A stretch of 64,000 bases of DNA from Gammaproteobacteria bacterium (GCA_030431985.1 JAUIIB010000007.1:28007-92006), one strand, 5' to 3'. Positions 45,166 through 55,185 are shown, counted from the first letter of the stretch. Made by a program: numbers and translations. The notes: generated from the sequence alone by a model not told the origin.

Positions 45166-45191
45166 GCTCGCCGACAACCAGTACCCTTAGT

Positions 45192-45866
45192 TTAAGAAGA
45201 TTGTTTACTTTTTTTAATTTTAAAATGATAAATCAATAGCCCAATCAGAAACACAGGTATAACAAATAATGCGGCTGATATAAGACCGGCAGCAAGTATG
45301 TTAATCGTTGAGTTCCCCGGCATAAATAATGTTATAAACCAGATCACGGCAAAAGCAACTAACAAGCCACCATATAACATCGTTTTTTTGCCTCGATCAT
45401 ATAATCTCCAGAAAGCACCAGAGACCTGGATTTCATCTACGTAATGCTCAAAAACCTCTACAAGACTCTGGTCATTAGATTGATGGTCATAGCCGATAGC
45501 AACGGCCAATGCATTACTGCCATCTTCAATACGAGACATTTTTTTTAAAAACTCAATACGTTTGTCCACGGCCTTAGGCTTTATGCCATCTCTAATTAGC
45601 ATGGAATGAACAGCAACAAAAGCCATTTCACGAGGATTTTCAACATTTCCCAGACTCTCAGCGTATTTCCACATAACACCAATTAAATAAAGCTGTGTGG
45701 TCATATCTACAAACTCAGGTGCAAAATCATAATTCTTATCTTTGACATACCCCAGTTGAGTGGACAATACATCTTGCCCGTATTCGATACAAGCCTCAAC
45801 CTGGGACATATCATGAATTTCCACTTTTTCTGTATCTGCCTTGGCACCATCCAGTTCTTTGTTCAT
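45192..45866 (-). CDS. Hypothetical membrane protein with two C-terminal helices
   Basis: 224 residues. A charged, probably cytoplasmic N-terminal domain of about 160 residues (alpha-helical, no known motif) is followed by two membrane helices (about 166-185 and 193-213) and a Lys-rich end. It is on the same strand as folD and metF. I recognise no family; a role cannot be assigned from position alone. Confidence 0.7.
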   Translation of the reverse strand: MNKELDGAKADTEKVEIHDMSQVEACIEYGQDVLSTQLGYVKDKNYDFAPEFVDMTTQLYLIGVMWKYAESLGNVENPREMAFVAVHSMLIRDGIKPKAVDKRIEFLKKMSRIEDGSNALAVAIGYDHQSNDQSLVEVFEHYVDEIQVSGAFWRLYDRGKKTMLYGGLLVAFAVIWFITLFMPGNSTINILAAGLISAALFVIPVFLIGLLIYHFKIKKSKQSS

Positions 45867-46002
45867 TTTATAGCAACCTTGTGCACAGTTTAATGACCCT
45901 AAAAATTATCGCTAAGCATTATATACATTGGTTTAATTTGGTTTGAAAAAAGAGTCCGCCAAATCAAATCGCTACCAATTTAAAACACAGCCCGATTTAT
46001 AC

Positions 46003-46848
46003 TTAAAGACCCAACCGTTTCCAGATCTTTGATGTCAAATCGGCGCTATTCATTGTGTAAAAATGAAGACCGGGCGCGCCTTCCTTAAGTAACCGCTCAC
46101 ACATGCTGGTTACTAAATCAAGACCAAACGCTTGTATTGACGCCGTATCATCGCCATATCCCTCTAATTTCTTGCGGACCCACCGCGGTATCTCCGCGCC
46201 ACAGGCATCAGAAAACCGAACTAATTGTGAAAACTTATTGATGGGCATAATACCGGGAACAATCGGAATAGACAGCCCAATCGATTCACATGCGTCAACA
46301 AAATAAAAATAGGCATCCGCATTATAAAAATATTGAGTAATCGCTGAATCAGCACCAGCCTCTATCTTTCGTTTGAAATTTTCAAGATCCATTTTATCTG
46401 ATCGCGCTTGCGGATGATATTCTGGATAAGCTGCAACTTCAACATGAAATGTATTTCCGAATACTTGTCTTATATAGGCTACCAACTCATTTGCATAACG
46501 AAATTCACCTGCTTGCGCCATTCCAGAAGGCATATCACCGCGCAAAGCAACCAAATGCCGCACACCGGCAGCCTGATATTTTTTTAAAATTGCAGAAATC
46601 TTTCTTTTAGTTGAACCAATACAGGATATATGTGGCGCTACTACATAACCTTCAGACTGCATTTCAAGCACAGTTTCAAGAGTTCGCTCCCGTGTCGATC
46701 CGCCAGCACCGAATGTCACTGAAAAAAATTTTGGGTTGAGCTGTGCTAACTGTTTACGAACAAGCCTCAGTTTCTCCAAGCCTTGCTCAGATTGAGGCGG
46801 GAAAAGTTCAAAACTGAATGTGGGTGAAAACTTTTTTTGAGATTCCAT
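46003..46848 (-). CDS. metF: 5,10-methylenetetrahydrofolate reductase
   Basis: 281 residues, full length. Flavoprotein producing 5-methyl-tetrahydrofolate for methionine synthesis. TIM-barrel motifs: FSFELFPPQSEQG (catalytic Glu), FFSVTFGAGGSTRERT, HLVALRGDMP (FAD-binding) and GADSAITQYFYNADAY. Follows metK and ahcY on the same strand, though 331 bases from ahcY, so probably a separate transcript. Confidence 0.95.
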   Translation of the reverse strand: MESQKKFSPTFSFELFPPQSEQGLEKLRLVRKQLAQLNPKFFSVTFGAGGSTRERTLETVLEMQSEGYVVAPHISCIGSTKRKISAILKKYQAAGVRHLVALRGDMPSGMAQAGEFRYANELVAYIRQVFGNTFHVEVAAYPEYHPQARSDKMDLENFKRKIEAGADSAITQYFYNADAYFYFVDACESIGLSIPIVPGIMPINKFSQLVRFSDACGAEIPRWVRKKLEGYGDDTASIQAFGLDLVTSMCERLLKEGAPGLHFYTMNSADLTSKIWKRLGL

Positions 46849-47179
46849 CTTATTTGACTGTTAGAGCGCCTCTGTTTAAGAAGTACAGACATTCCTATGT
46901 GCCGCACTAATCTGATAAAGGACAACACAGATCTAGGATAAATACAGCATTGAACGAACTAGCTGTATCCAGATATTACGAAATACCGGGCTACCGGAAC
47001 TGCATTCATCCAGTAGGCAATCCGTATAAGAGTGATTACCACCAATACGATCCTCCGCACCTACATGGAGAAAGTTACATCGATCTATTTAATGGGGTAA
47101 AACTAAAGACAATATTTGCAAAACAACTCTAATTCAGTTGAGTTGCAAATATATATCTTCCAATTCCAATATCAGCTAA
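46849..47179. other. Intergenic region between ahcY and metF
   Basis: 331 bases. A plus-strand frame at 46950-47132 has no ribosome binding site and begins with TTG; I do not accept it as a gene. A weak hairpin at 47124-47145 may end the ahcY transcript. The metF promoter must lie in the left part; no specific site is recognised. Confidence 0.4.
47118..47145 (-). terminator. Possible terminator after ahcY
   Basis: On the minus strand CAACTC (47145-47140) pairs with GAGTTG (47129-47124) across a ten-base loop, followed by TTTTGC. Six-bp stem only, weak T run. Location 35 bases after the ahcY stop is right for a terminator. Confidence 0.4.
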
Positions 47180-48613
47180 TTAATAGCGATACATTTCGGG
47201 TTTATAAGGCCCCTGCTTGTCAATACCCAAGTATGCAGATTGCTCGTCTGTTAATTCTGTCAGATTAACGCCAAGCTTACTTAGGTGTAATCGAGCAACT
47301 TTCTCATCGAGATGTTTGGGCAGCACATAAACTTCTTTTTGATAACTATCGCCATTTTGCCAAAGCTCCATTTGAGCCAGTACTTGATTGGTGAAAGAAT
47401 TTGACATCACAAACGATGGGTGACCGGTCGCACAGCCAAGATTTACGAGCCTACCTTGAGCCAGAACAATGATGCGTCGCCCGGTTGGGAATATCACATG
47501 ATCTACCTGTGGTTTGATGTTCTCCCACTGATATTTTTGAACCGAAGCAATATCAATTTCAGAATCAAAGTGACCGATATTACACACAATCGCCTGATCT
47601 TTCATTTTTAGCATGTGATCATGAGTAATAACCCTCAGATTACCTGTCGCCGTCACAAAAATATCCGCTTGATCACAAGCATCATCCATCGTCACTACTC
47701 GATAACCTTCCATGGCTGCCTGCAATGCACAAATCGGATCAATTTCCGAGACCCATACTGTAGCACCTAATCCTCGCAGTGATTGAGCACACCCCTTACC
47801 TACGTCACCATAACCGCAAACTAAGGCAATTTTTCCTGCGACCATAACATCGGTAGCCCGCTTGATACCATCCACTAATGATTCACGGCAACCATAAAGA
47901 TTGTCAAATTTTGATTTTGTAACAGAGTCATTTACATTAAACGCAGGAAACGGTAACTCACCGTTCTTCTGCATCTCATATAACCGATGAACACCGGTTG
48001 TTGTTTCTTCAGTAACACCATTAATACTCGCCAGTTTTGTTGAATACCAATTCGGTTCTTCTGCTAATTTATTCTTGATTGACGCAAACAATGCTTGCTC
48101 TTCTTCATTTGTAGGATTAGCAATGACTGAAATATCTTTCTCAGCTTTACTACCCAATATAAGTAACAAGGTCGCATCCCCACCATCATCGAGAATCATA
48201 TTCGCGTTATCAGGCTGTCCTGCGGTTTTCCATTCAAAAATCTGGTGCGCGTACTCCCAATACTCATCCAAAGACTCACCTTTATGGGCAAAAACTGGTA
48301 TGCCTTGAGCTGCAATTGCGGCGGCAGCATGATCTTGGGTGGAAAAAATATTACAAGATGCCCAACGCACTTCCGCACCCAATGCGACCAATGTTTCGAT
48401 CAACACCGCTGTTTGAATCGTCATGTGTAAGGAACCCGCGATACGCGCGCCAGCTAATGGCTTTTTATCTGCATACTCTTCACGAACCGCCATTAAACCT
48501 GGCATCTCAGTTTCTGCAATGGCAATCTCTTTGCGACCCCAGTCTGCCAAAGCTATATCTGCAATTTTATAGTCGGTAAAATTACTACCATCCGAATTAA
48601 GCACAGCGTTCAT
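47180..48613 (-). CDS. ahcY: S-adenosylhomocysteine hydrolase
   Basis: 477 residues. Splits SAH to adenosine and homocysteine and so relieves product inhibition of methyltransferases. Signatures: [33 protein letters not shown], and the NAD-binding [15 protein letters not shown], ending in PYKPEMYRY. The ATG at 48613 has GGAGG 6 bases upstream. An SAH-type riboswitch lies directly in front, and metK precedes it. Confidence 0.97.
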   Translation of the reverse strand: MNAVLNSDGSNFTDYKIADIALADWGRKEIAIAETEMPGLMAVREEYADKKPLAGARIAGSLHMTIQTAVLIETLVALGAEVRWASCNIFSTQDHAAAAIAAQGIPVFAHKGESLDEYWEYAHQIFEWKTAGQPDNANMILDDGGDATLLLILGSKAEKDISVIANPTNEEEQALFASIKNKLAEEPNWYSTKLASINGVTEETTTGVHRLYEMQKNGELPFPAFNVNDSVTKSKFDNLYGCRESLVDGIKRATDVMVAGKIALVCGYGDVGKGCAQSLRGLGATVWVSEIDPICALQAAMEGYRVVTMDDACDQADIFVTATGNLRVITHDHMLKMKDQAIVCNIGHFDSEIDIASVQKYQWENIKPQVDHVIFPTGRRIIVLAQGRLVNLGCATGHPSFVMSNSFTNQVLAQMELWQNGDSYQKEVYVLPKHLDEKVARLHLSKLGVNLTELTDEQSAYLGIDKQGPYKPEMYRY

Positions 48614-48635
48614 ATTATTCCTCCTATTACTTGGA

Positions 48636-48708
48636 AAGAGCGCCGTTGTATCAATAACCACAAGTTGAGCCTCACGAAACTTCCGCTGCAGCGCCCCTCA
48701 ACTTACGG
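48636..48708 (-). ncRNA. S-adenosylhomocysteine (SAH) riboswitch upstream of ahcY
   Basis: On the minus strand an outer helix AAGTTGAG / CTCAACTT is followed by GGGGCGCTGCAGCGG, then, after the helix, the downstream ACAACGGCGCTC segment that forms the pseudoknot with GGGGCGCTG. This core is the SAH riboswitch consensus known upstream of ahcY in beta- and gammaproteobacteria. It ends about 23 bases before the ATG, next to the GGAGG, so binding of SAH would open the site and raise AhcY synthesis. Confidence 0.85.
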
Positions 48709-48754
48709 GCTTAATTATTTAGAAATAAATAGTTAAGATTGAAAAGTATAAAAA

Positions 48755-49918
48755 TCAGATACCGGCGTCTGCACGCAGAAGCTCAGCTTTGTCTGTTGCT
48801 TCCCAGGTAAAATCAGGCTCCTCTCGCCCAAAATGTCCGTAAGCCGCTGTTTTTGCATAAATTGGCCGCAACAGATTTAATGTGTGAATAATTGCACGCG
48901 GCCGCAGGTCAAAATGCTTATCAACAAGCTGGATAATCTTATCATCTGAAATTTTACCAGTACCAAAAGTATTGACCATAAGAGATACAGGCTTTGCAAC
49001 ACCTATCGCATACGCCACCTGCACTTCGCATTGACTTGCAAGTCCGGCGGCTACAATGTTTTTAGCAACATAGCGACCAGCATAAGTAGCAGAGCGGTCT
49101 ACTTTTGAAGGATCTTTTCCGGAAAAAGCTCCACCACCATGACGTGCCATTCCACCATAAGAATCTACAATGATTTTTCGACCTGTCAAACCACAATCAC
49201 CCATCGGACCGCCAACCACAAAACGCCCTGTCGGATTGACAAGATATTGGGTTTGATCATTTAGCATTTCCTGAGGCAATACCGGCTTAATAATCTCTTC
49301 AACCACAGCTTCTGTCAATGTATTATGAGCAATATCAGGATCATGTTGGGTTGAAATTACTACCGTTTCAATATGTTGAGGCTTTCCATCTTGATATCTC
49401 ACCGAGACCTGCGACTTAGCATCGGGACGCAACCAAGATAATTTTCCATTTTTTCGCAAAGTTGCCTGGCGCTCCACCAATCGATGCGCATAAAAAATTG
49501 GCATAGGCATTAATTGCGATGTTTCATCACAAGCATAACCAAACATTAAACCTTGGTCACCGGCGCCCTGATCCATTTCCTCCTCTTGTGTCCGATTTAC
49601 ACCTTGTGCAATATCTGGCGACTGTTTATTGAAAGCAGTCAAAACAGCACAAGTTGTGGAGTCAAAACCTATATCAGAACTGGTATATCCTATGCTACGC
49701 ACCGTTTCACGCGCTATCACATTATAGTCAACAGTAGCTGCGGTGGTAATCTCTCCAGACAACACAATAAGACCAGTACTGCACAGCGTTTCGCACGCAA
49801 CCCTTGCGTTTGCGTCTTGGCTTAAAATAGCATCAAGCACAGCATCTGAAATCTGATCGGAAACTTTATCCGGATGACCTTCTGACACGGATTCCGAGGT
49901 AAATAGATAATTGCTCAT
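48755..49918 (-). CDS. metK: S-adenosylmethionine synthetase
   Basis: 387 residues. Makes SAM from methionine and ATP. Signatures: [32 protein letters not shown] (hexapeptide loop region), [20 protein letters not shown] and [17 protein letters not shown]. The ATG at 49918 has AAGG 6 bases before it; a TTG two codons upstream is in frame. Upstream of ahcY; both would form the SAM cycle with metF. Confidence 0.97.
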   Translation of the reverse strand: MSNYLFTSESVSEGHPDKVSDQISDAVLDAILSQDANARVACETLCSTGLIVLSGEITTAATVDYNVIARETVRSIGYTSSDIGFDSTTCAVLTAFNKQSPDIAQGVNRTQEEEMDQGAGDQGLMFGYACDETSQLMPMPIFYAHRLVERQATLRKNGKLSWLRPDAKSQVSVRYQDGKPQHIETVVISTQHDPDIAHNTLTEAVVEEIIKPVLPQEMLNDQTQYLVNPTGRFVVGGPMGDCGLTGRKIIVDSYGGMARHGGGAFSGKDPSKVDRSATYAGRYVAKNIVAAGLASQCEVQVAYAIGVAKPVSLMVNTFGTGKISDDKIIQLVDKHFDLRPRAIIHTLNLLRPIYAKTAAYGHFGREEPDFTWEATDKAELLRADAGI

Positions 49919-50238
49919 AGTCAACCTTAGTTATTAAAATCTTACTATTATACTTAACATCTTCTATTTGATAAACCCTGCTACTGGGGACAGCCCGCGC
50001 AACAGGCTTTATTTTATCTTTAATAACAGAGTGATAGGTTAGCGATTCTACCGAATATAACAAGGCAACAACAAAGACACAGATTAATCGTTTTCAATGC
50101 ACCGACCTGAAACGCAAAAGCCAGTATTATGAATGAAAATATGCAGGGGAAATTTTAGCGGCGACTTCTTAAATGTCTAAGCAGTTGAATGGGAATTAAT
50201 ACACTCAAGATAAAAAAGGTTAGATCCGGGATGTGGAG
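49919..50238. other. Intergenic region between flgN and metK
   Basis: About 320 bases, should hold the metK promoter. No riboswitch pattern, gene or strong terminator is recognised. A minus-strand frame at 49866-50063 overlaps metK and is rejected. Confidence 0.4.
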
Positions 50239-50688
50239 TTAGACAAAGGCTTGACCCTTAGGTCCATAGAGGGAAATATTTCCAGACGCACTTTGCAATG
50301 ATAGATATGCACGCTGGTTGTAGCGTTGTTGTGTTGATATTATTTGTCCATTAACTTCGTTAATTTGCTTTGCTATTTCGGCCAGCCCAATTAACTCATC
50401 CCAATTAGTTTGCAATTCAATATCTTCTTGTTTTGATAACCAAGACTGCATACCATCTTTATTGGGAGTGTAACCTAAAGATAGCAAATACTGTGCACGG
50501 TGTTTTTCGAATACTTCTAATTGTTCAACCAACTGAGATTTCTGGGAAACAAGTAAATCGAGATCATCTATTTGCCCGCTCATCAAAATATTTTCTTCTT
50601 TTTTAAGTACTTCAACAAACGAGCTAACAATATTCTTTTCACTGTTAATAGCAGTAACAAATTCGTCGCAGCTTTGAATTTCAGACAT
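50239..50688 (-). CDS. flgN: FlgN-type flagellar export chaperone
   Basis: 149 residues, mostly helical. FlgN family: chaperone for hook-associated proteins FlgK and FlgL. The pattern is a long helical hairpin (FVEVLKKEENILMSGQIDDL, VSQKSQLVEQLEVFEKHR), with NQRAYLSLQSASG and LYGPKGQ at the end as in other FlgN proteins. The ATG overlaps the flgM stop (TAATG). Confidence 0.85.
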   Translation of the reverse strand: MSEIQSCDEFVTAINSEKNIVSSFVEVLKKEENILMSGQIDDLDLLVSQKSQLVEQLEVFEKHRAQYLLSLGYTPNKDGMQSWLSKQEDIELQTNWDELIGLAEIAKQINEVNGQIISTQQRYNQRAYLSLQSASGNISLYGPKGQAFV

Positions 50689-50975
50689 TAAGATTGATCC
50701 TTCTTAGACTGAATCAACTCTTTGGCAGTATCCAGTAAACGATCAGCAACTACCTCCGCATTGACTTTGAAGGCACCTTCACTAATTGCCTGTTTAATTT
50801 CTTGCACCCGCGACATATCAACAACAGGTTCACTAGTTACTTGCGAACTAATTAGAATCGCGTTACTTGCATCCTCGGGTTTTGCACTAGACGCAGTTGC
50901 CGCTTCTGAGCGCTTTTTAACGTCATTGGCGGGAGCATTCGATGCTACCGATTTGATTGAGTTATCGATTTTCAA
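50688..50975 (-). CDS. flgM: Anti-sigma-28 factor FlgM
   Basis: 95 residues. Binds FliA and holds it inactive until hook completion, when it is exported. The FlgM C-terminal pattern MSRVQEIKQAISEGAFKVNA-VADRLL is clear; the N-terminal half is disordered, as is usual for a secreted unfolded protein. Preceded by a sigma-28 promoter, so it is under FliA control. Confidence 0.92.
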   Translation of the reverse strand: MKIDNSIKSVASNAPANDVKKRSEAATASSAKPEDASNAILISSQVTSEPVVDMSRVQEIKQAISEGAFKVNAEVVADRLLDTAKELIQSKKDQS

Positions 50976-51009
50976 TTTGAATCCCTTATGATTATTCTAA
51001 TTAAGTGTC

Positions 51010-51036
51010 TCATCGACAATGCATCATAAAACTTTA
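51010..51036 (-). promoter_or_regulatory. Sigma-28 (FliA) promoter of flgMN
   Basis: On the minus strand TAAAGTTT (51036-51029), 11 bases, GTCGATGA (51017-51010). The consensus is TAAAGTTT-N11-GCCGATAA: the -35 is perfect, the spacing exact, the -10 matches 6 of 8. It lies 35 bases upstream of the flgM start. Confidence 0.8.
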
Positions 51037-51320
51037 GCTTAAACAGCTATGATTTTGAAAAGAAATCAACAAAACAGTCATTACAATTTTATAGTTCCAA
51101 CAACCAGGTTAAATACTATCGTCATCCTGTTAATAATGCAAGCACACATTATTGATTTATAAGTTATTTGGCAATCCCGATCAGCTTGTCATCGTACCAC
51201 AAAGTACGAGACTGTAAGCAAAGCAAATAAACATAGAATTCAATTTCAATCCCGAACAATCCGTTGTATTCATCAATTCAAAAAGATTTTTATGATTGAG
51301 TAGACAAAAGGATGGCATTA
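51037..51320. other. Intergenic region upstream of lemA
   Basis: About 280 bases between the flgM promoter and lemA. It has a short inverted repeat CGTAC-CACAAA-GTACG at 51193-51208. No gene is seen; it must contain the lemA promoter. Confidence 0.35.
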
Positions 51321-51893
51321 ATGGAAATTTCTACAATCACTATATTAGTAACCATAAGTCTAGTTGCTATTTATTTCATTCTAATTTACAACAATCTTAT
51401 TACACTTAAACACAATGTTTCCAAAGCGTGGTCGAACATTGACATACTACTTAAACAACGTCACGAGGAATTACCCAAACTCGTAGAGACCTGTAAGCAG
51501 TACATGAGTTATGAGAAAGACACACTTGAAACAATTGTCAATGCACGCTCAGCTGTCGCTAACGCACAAGACAAATCAGATTTAAAGGCTTTAGGTGCAG
51601 CAGAAACCCAACTCCGCCTTGGACTCGGTAATTTATTTGCATTAGCCGAATCCTACCCTGAACTGAAAGCTAACGAATCATTTCAGCACCTACAAGCGCG
51701 GATCACGGGCCTTGAGCAAGACATTGCGGATCGACGGGAATTTTATAATGACTCAACAAATTTGAATAATATTCGCATCGAACAGTTCCCAGATGTGTTA
51801 ATTGCAAAATTACTCAATTTTAATTCATTTGAATTACTTGAATTCTCTGAAACCGATAAAGCAGATATCAATATGGGCACACTATTTCAATGA
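51321..51893 (+). CDS. LemA-family protein
   Basis: 190 residues. One N-terminal membrane helix (ITILVTISLVAIYFILIY), then the helical LemA domain with the opening NNLITLKHNVSKAWSNIDILLKQR, including conserved NxxxxLxxxVxxAWxxIDVxLKxR. The ATG at 51321 has AAGG 9 bases upstream; the ATG at 51312 abuts it. LemA proteins are of unknown biochemical role. Overlaps the following GIDE-like gene by four bases. Confidence 0.9.
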   Translation: MEISTITILVTISLVAIYFILIYNNLITLKHNVSKAWSNIDILLKQRHEELPKLVETCKQYMSYEKDTLETIVNARSAVANAQDKSDLKALGAAETQLRLGLGNLFALAESYPELKANESFQHLQARITGLEQDIADRREFYNDSTNLNNIRIEQFPDVLIAKLLNFNSFELLEFSETDKADINMGTLFQ

Positions 51894-52813
51894 ACGTTGC
51901 AAATGAAAATCAACTGTTCTTTTTAGTCTTCTTTGTTGGAGCAGCATTTACTTGCTTTTGGTTGGTTTTTCATTATCTTAAACGTGCACGATTAATTGAA
52001 GACACACCTACTTCAAAAATACGTTCAGCAGCCCAAGGTTTTGTAGAAATCATGGGAACAGTATCCCATGATAAAAATCAAATGCTAACGGCACCTCTTT
52101 CTGGCAAAGTTTGCGTTTGGTATACCTATAAAATACAACGCTATAAACGCTCTGGCAAAAATAGTCACTGGTCTACAGTAGAAGAAAAAACAAGTAAACA
52201 TCATTTTATAATAGAAGATGATACTGGCCCTTGTACCATTGATCCAAAAGACGCAGAAGTTCTGACAGGACATTCACGCACCTGGTACGGCCATACCAAA
52301 AACCCATCACATATCAACAAAATTAATAAAACCAATATTCTTTTACGCCCTATCGGAGGCAAGCGATATCGCTATATTGAAAAATTAATCTATGCTCACG
52401 ATACTATCTATGCACTTGGGAACTTCCAAACAAATGGTGGAGGACGTTGTGTACCAAACAACCATCAAATGACCGGCAATGTCATTCGAGAATGGAAACA
52501 AAATTATGACCAAATATTACACCGTTTTGACCACGATAAAAACGGAGAAATTGACTTGCTCGAATGGGAATCCGTTCGGACAGCCGCAAGTAAAGAAGCT
52601 GAAAAACGTCGACAACAATTATCTCAAACTCCTACCACCCACACACTCGGTAATTCTACCAACAAACAACACCCATTCATCTTATCCACATTTAGCCAGA
52701 AAACACTGACAAAGAAATATCGATGTTTTGCATTCTTCAGCTTAATTGGCCTGGCGTGTTGCACCGGATTCATCTTTTCCGAGCTATTTAATATCCATAT
52801 CATCACTCATTAA
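51890..52813 (+). CDS. GIDE-domain membrane protein with EF-hand
   Basis: 307 residues. N-terminal helix (about 8-30), a GIDE-type beta-rich domain (about 45-180; SAAQGFVEIMGTV, CVWYTYKIQRY and FIIEDDTGPCTIDP), a complete EF-hand loop at 214-225 (D214, D216, N218, E220, D222, E225), and a C-terminal helix (about 283-302). The GIDE domain is related to eukaryotic mitochondrial E3 ligases but lacks the RING. Overlaps lemA: a common bacterial pair. Calcium binding is expected from the loop. Confidence 0.82.
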   Translation: MNVANENQLFFLVFFVGAAFTCFWLVFHYLKRARLIEDTPTSKIRSAAQGFVEIMGTVSHDKNQMLTAPLSGKVCVWYTYKIQRYKRSGKNSHWSTVEEKTSKHHFIIEDDTGPCTIDPKDAEVLTGHSRTWYGHTKNPSHINKINKTNILLRPIGGKRYRYIEKLIYAHDTIYALGNFQTNGGGRCVPNNHQMTGNVIREWKQNYDQILHRFDHDKNGEIDLLEWESVRTAASKEAEKRRQQLSQTPTTHTLGNSTNKQHPFILSTFSQKTLTKKYRCFAFFSLIGLACCTGFIFSELFNIHIITH

Positions 52814-52855
52814 AAACGATCCAACAGCACTTAATCAACAAAAAATTATACCCTA

Positions 52856-53644
52856 TCAATTTAAATTAACCGGAAATTCAGTTATATCTTCGTGATCATT
52901 CGACATAATCATAATGCTTACTCTCCGATTACGCATTCTGCCTTCTATCGTATCATTGGTTTCCACCGGCTTATTTTTACTATAACCGACTGCAGTCAAC
53001 CTACGCCCATTCACACCACCTTCTTCAAATAACCGAATCACACTGCTTGCACGTGCAGTAGATAATTCCCAGTTAGATGGAAAATGATCCGTATGAATTG
53101 GCAGATTATCTGTATGTCCTTCAACGCGTATTGCATGTTGATGACTTCTCAATACCCGTGCAACCGCATTTAATGTTTCAGCCGACTCATCAGATAACAA
53201 CGCCTCTCCCGGAGAAAATAGAACGCTTGCGTTAATTTCTACTGTAATACCTAGATGACTCTGAGTTACTCTAACCTTTCCATCGCTGATTAATGGCGCA
53301 AGTACCTGCAACACATCTTGAGCTATAGATTGCATGACCTTCTGCTTTCTAACGCGCCGCTTTCGATCTTTTTCAACAGTAGCCACATCCTGGTATTGTG
53401 GCTCTTCTTTAACGATTGGAGAAAACTGAAACTGTTGTTCTGTATTTTTGATTGCCGCCGGGTTCTTGAACGCATGAATTAAAGAGCCACTCAACACTTT
53501 GTATTTTCCATCATTAATGGATGAAATCGCATACATTACCACAAAAAAGGCAAACAATAATGTGATGAAATCGGCATAAGAAACCAACCACCGCTCATGG
53601 TTTTCATGGTTTTCTTCGCTTCTGTTTAATGCCTTTCTCGCCAT
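52856..53644 (-). CDS. motD: Flagellar stator protein MotD/MotB family
   Basis: 262 residues. Single helix with the proton-binding Asp: RWLVSYADFITLLFAFFVVM (Asp 25 or so), as in MotD. C-terminal OmpA-like peptidoglycan-binding domain: RVEGHTDNLPI, NWELSTARASSVIRLF and RLTAVGYSKNKPVETN. Next to motC. Name chosen by similarity to the MotC/MotD pair of pseudomonads; motB would also be acceptable. Confidence 0.9.
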   Translation of the reverse strand: MARKALNRSEENHENHERWLVSYADFITLLFAFFVVMYAISSINDGKYKVLSGSLIHAFKNPAAIKNTEQQFQFSPIVKEEPQYQDVATVEKDRKRRVRKQKVMQSIAQDVLQVLAPLISDGKVRVTQSHLGITVEINASVLFSPGEALLSDESAETLNAVARVLRSHQHAIRVEGHTDNLPIHTDHFPSNWELSTARASSVIRLFEEGGVNGRRLTAVGYSKNKPVETNDTIEGRMRNRRVSIMIMSNDHEDITEFPVNLN

Positions 53645-53679
53645 AGCAATCAGTATTTGAAATGTTGTGCGTTAGCACA

Positions 53680-54447
53680 TTATTCCTTGATAACGCAGTA
53701 ACTCATTAAACGGTTTTCTATCAATCTCGGGTTCTCACCGTGCGCAATAGCGACTAACCCATCGATTAGCATTTCCCGCATAACGAGTTGATCGTTAATA
53801 ATGCTTTTCAACTTATTTGCAATTGGAAGAAAAAATAAATTCGCCAAACCAACGCCATAAATTGTGGCAACAAATGCAACTGCGATACCACTACCCAAAA
53901 GACTGGGATCCGCAAGATTCTCCATAACATGAATTAAACCCAGCACTGCCCCCAAAATCCCGATGGTCGGTGCATAACCGCCTGCAGCTTCCCAAATTTT
54001 TGCCGACTGACGCTGATATGAAACTTCCATATCGGCCTCGATTTCCAATATCTCACGCAGCTTCTCTGGATTGTTACCATCAGCCAATAACTGCAAGCCC
54101 TTTTTGATTAATGAGTCATTCACTAATTCGGCATGGTCTTCGAGTACCAACAAACCCTCTTTACGTGCAAGTTGCGCCCAACCAACTAATTGCTTAATCA
54201 AAACACGAGCCGTTCCCGCTGGCGGAAAGAAAACCCACTTTGACATCTTAATGCCATTGACAAGCGTCTTAACGGGGCTTTGCAATAACACAGCCCCAAT
54301 GGTTCCACCCATGACAATAAGGAAAGCAGCAAGCTGCAGTAGCGCGCTTATATGGCCACCTTCAAGTATTTGCCCGCCAAAAATTGCGATTAAGGCCAAA
54401 ATAACACCTGCCACGCTATTAAGATCTATTCTAGCTTTAATTTCCAT
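53680..54447 (-). CDS. motC: Flagellar stator protein MotC/MotA family
   Basis: 255 residues, four helices. The MotA pattern GLIHVMENL with GILGAVLGL near helix 3, and GGTIGAVLLQSPVKTLVNGI after helix 2. IEADMEVSYQRQ is the cytoplasmic loop that contacts the rotor. Starts 22 bases after the fliA stop, in the same operon as flhF and fliA, and is followed by motD. Confidence 0.9.
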   Translation of the reverse strand: MEIKARIDLNSVAGVILALIAIFGGQILEGGHISALLQLAAFLIVMGGTIGAVLLQSPVKTLVNGIKMSKWVFFPPAGTARVLIKQLVGWAQLARKEGLLVLEDHAELVNDSLIKKGLQLLADGNNPEKLREILEIEADMEVSYQRQSAKIWEAAGGYAPTIGILGAVLGLIHVMENLADPSLLGSGIAVAFVATIYGVGLANLFFLPIANKLKSIINDQLVMREMLIDGLVAIAHGENPRLIENRLMSYCVIKE

Positions 54448-54469
54448 CGCTTTTTCCTAAAAGCATTAA

Positions 54470-55180
54470 CTAGAGATTTCTTAAACGACTTCGCAAGCGT
54501 GCGATGGCCTGCGTATGTAACTGACACACACGCGATTCACTGACACCTAAAACTTCACCAATTTCCCTTAAATTCATTTCTTGCTCATAGTGCATTCCCA
54601 TGACCATTTTTTCGCGTTCCGGTAAATTCTCAATCGCTTGAACCAACAATGTTCGTAGACTCTCATCAATCAATATGTTTATTGGGTTACCTTCTTCATC
54701 TACAAACAATCGATCCAAAAATGGCTCTTCATCATCTTGTTGAAAATCTTCGTAGTAGATTAACTGAGCTCCTCGTGCACTTTGCAAAGTTGCATGATAT
54801 TCATCAAGTGATATTTTCAATTCGTTTGCCAAATCCTGCTCACTTGGCGCACTACCGTTTTTCTGCTCAAGCAAATTAACTGCCGCCTCAATCTGGCGCA
54901 TTTTTTTGCGTATACTTCGCGGCAACCAGTCTGCATCACGCAGCTCATCCAAAATAGAACCACGGATACGCTGAGCAGCATAGCTTTCAAATTGTCGGCC
55001 ATAGGAACCTTCATAACGATTTATAGCATCTAACAGGCCCATCATGCCCGCCTGGATTAAATCATCTACTTGAACACTAGCTGGAAGTTTAGCCATCATA
55101 TGGTATGCAATTCGCTTAACTAAAGGCGCGAATTCTTCCACGAATTGATCTTTATTTTTGGTTCCGGTCGCTGTATACAT
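54470..55180 (-). CDS. fliA: Flagellar sigma factor FliA (sigma-28)
   Basis: 236 residues. Directs late flagellar and chemotaxis transcription. Region 2 (LVKRIAYHMMAKLPASVQVDDLIQ, RFESYAAQRIRGSILDELRD), region 3, and region 4 with YEQEMNLREIGEVLGVSESRVCQL all fit FliA. I chose the ATG at 55180, six bases after the flhG stop; the frame extends upstream into flhG without a family match. The FlgM partner and a FliA-type promoter are nearby. Confidence 0.94.
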   Translation of the reverse strand: MYTATGTKNKDQFVEEFAPLVKRIAYHMMAKLPASVQVDDLIQAGMMGLLDAINRYEGSYGRQFESYAAQRIRGSILDELRDADWLPRSIRKKMRQIEAAVNLLEQKNGSAPSEQDLANELKISLDEYHATLQSARGAQLIYYEDFQQDDEEPFLDRLFVDEEGNPINILIDESLRTLLVQAIENLPEREKMVMGMHYEQEMNLREIGEVLGVSESRVCQLHTQAIARLRSRLRNL

Positions 55181-55185
55181 CGTTA

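Noticed and set aside
46950..47132. Plus-strand 60-codon frame between metF and ahcY
   Set aside because: TTG start, no ribosome binding site, no recognisable protein pattern.
49866..50063. Minus-strand 65-codon frame upstream of metK
   Set aside because: Overlaps the metK start in another phase and has no protein-like pattern.
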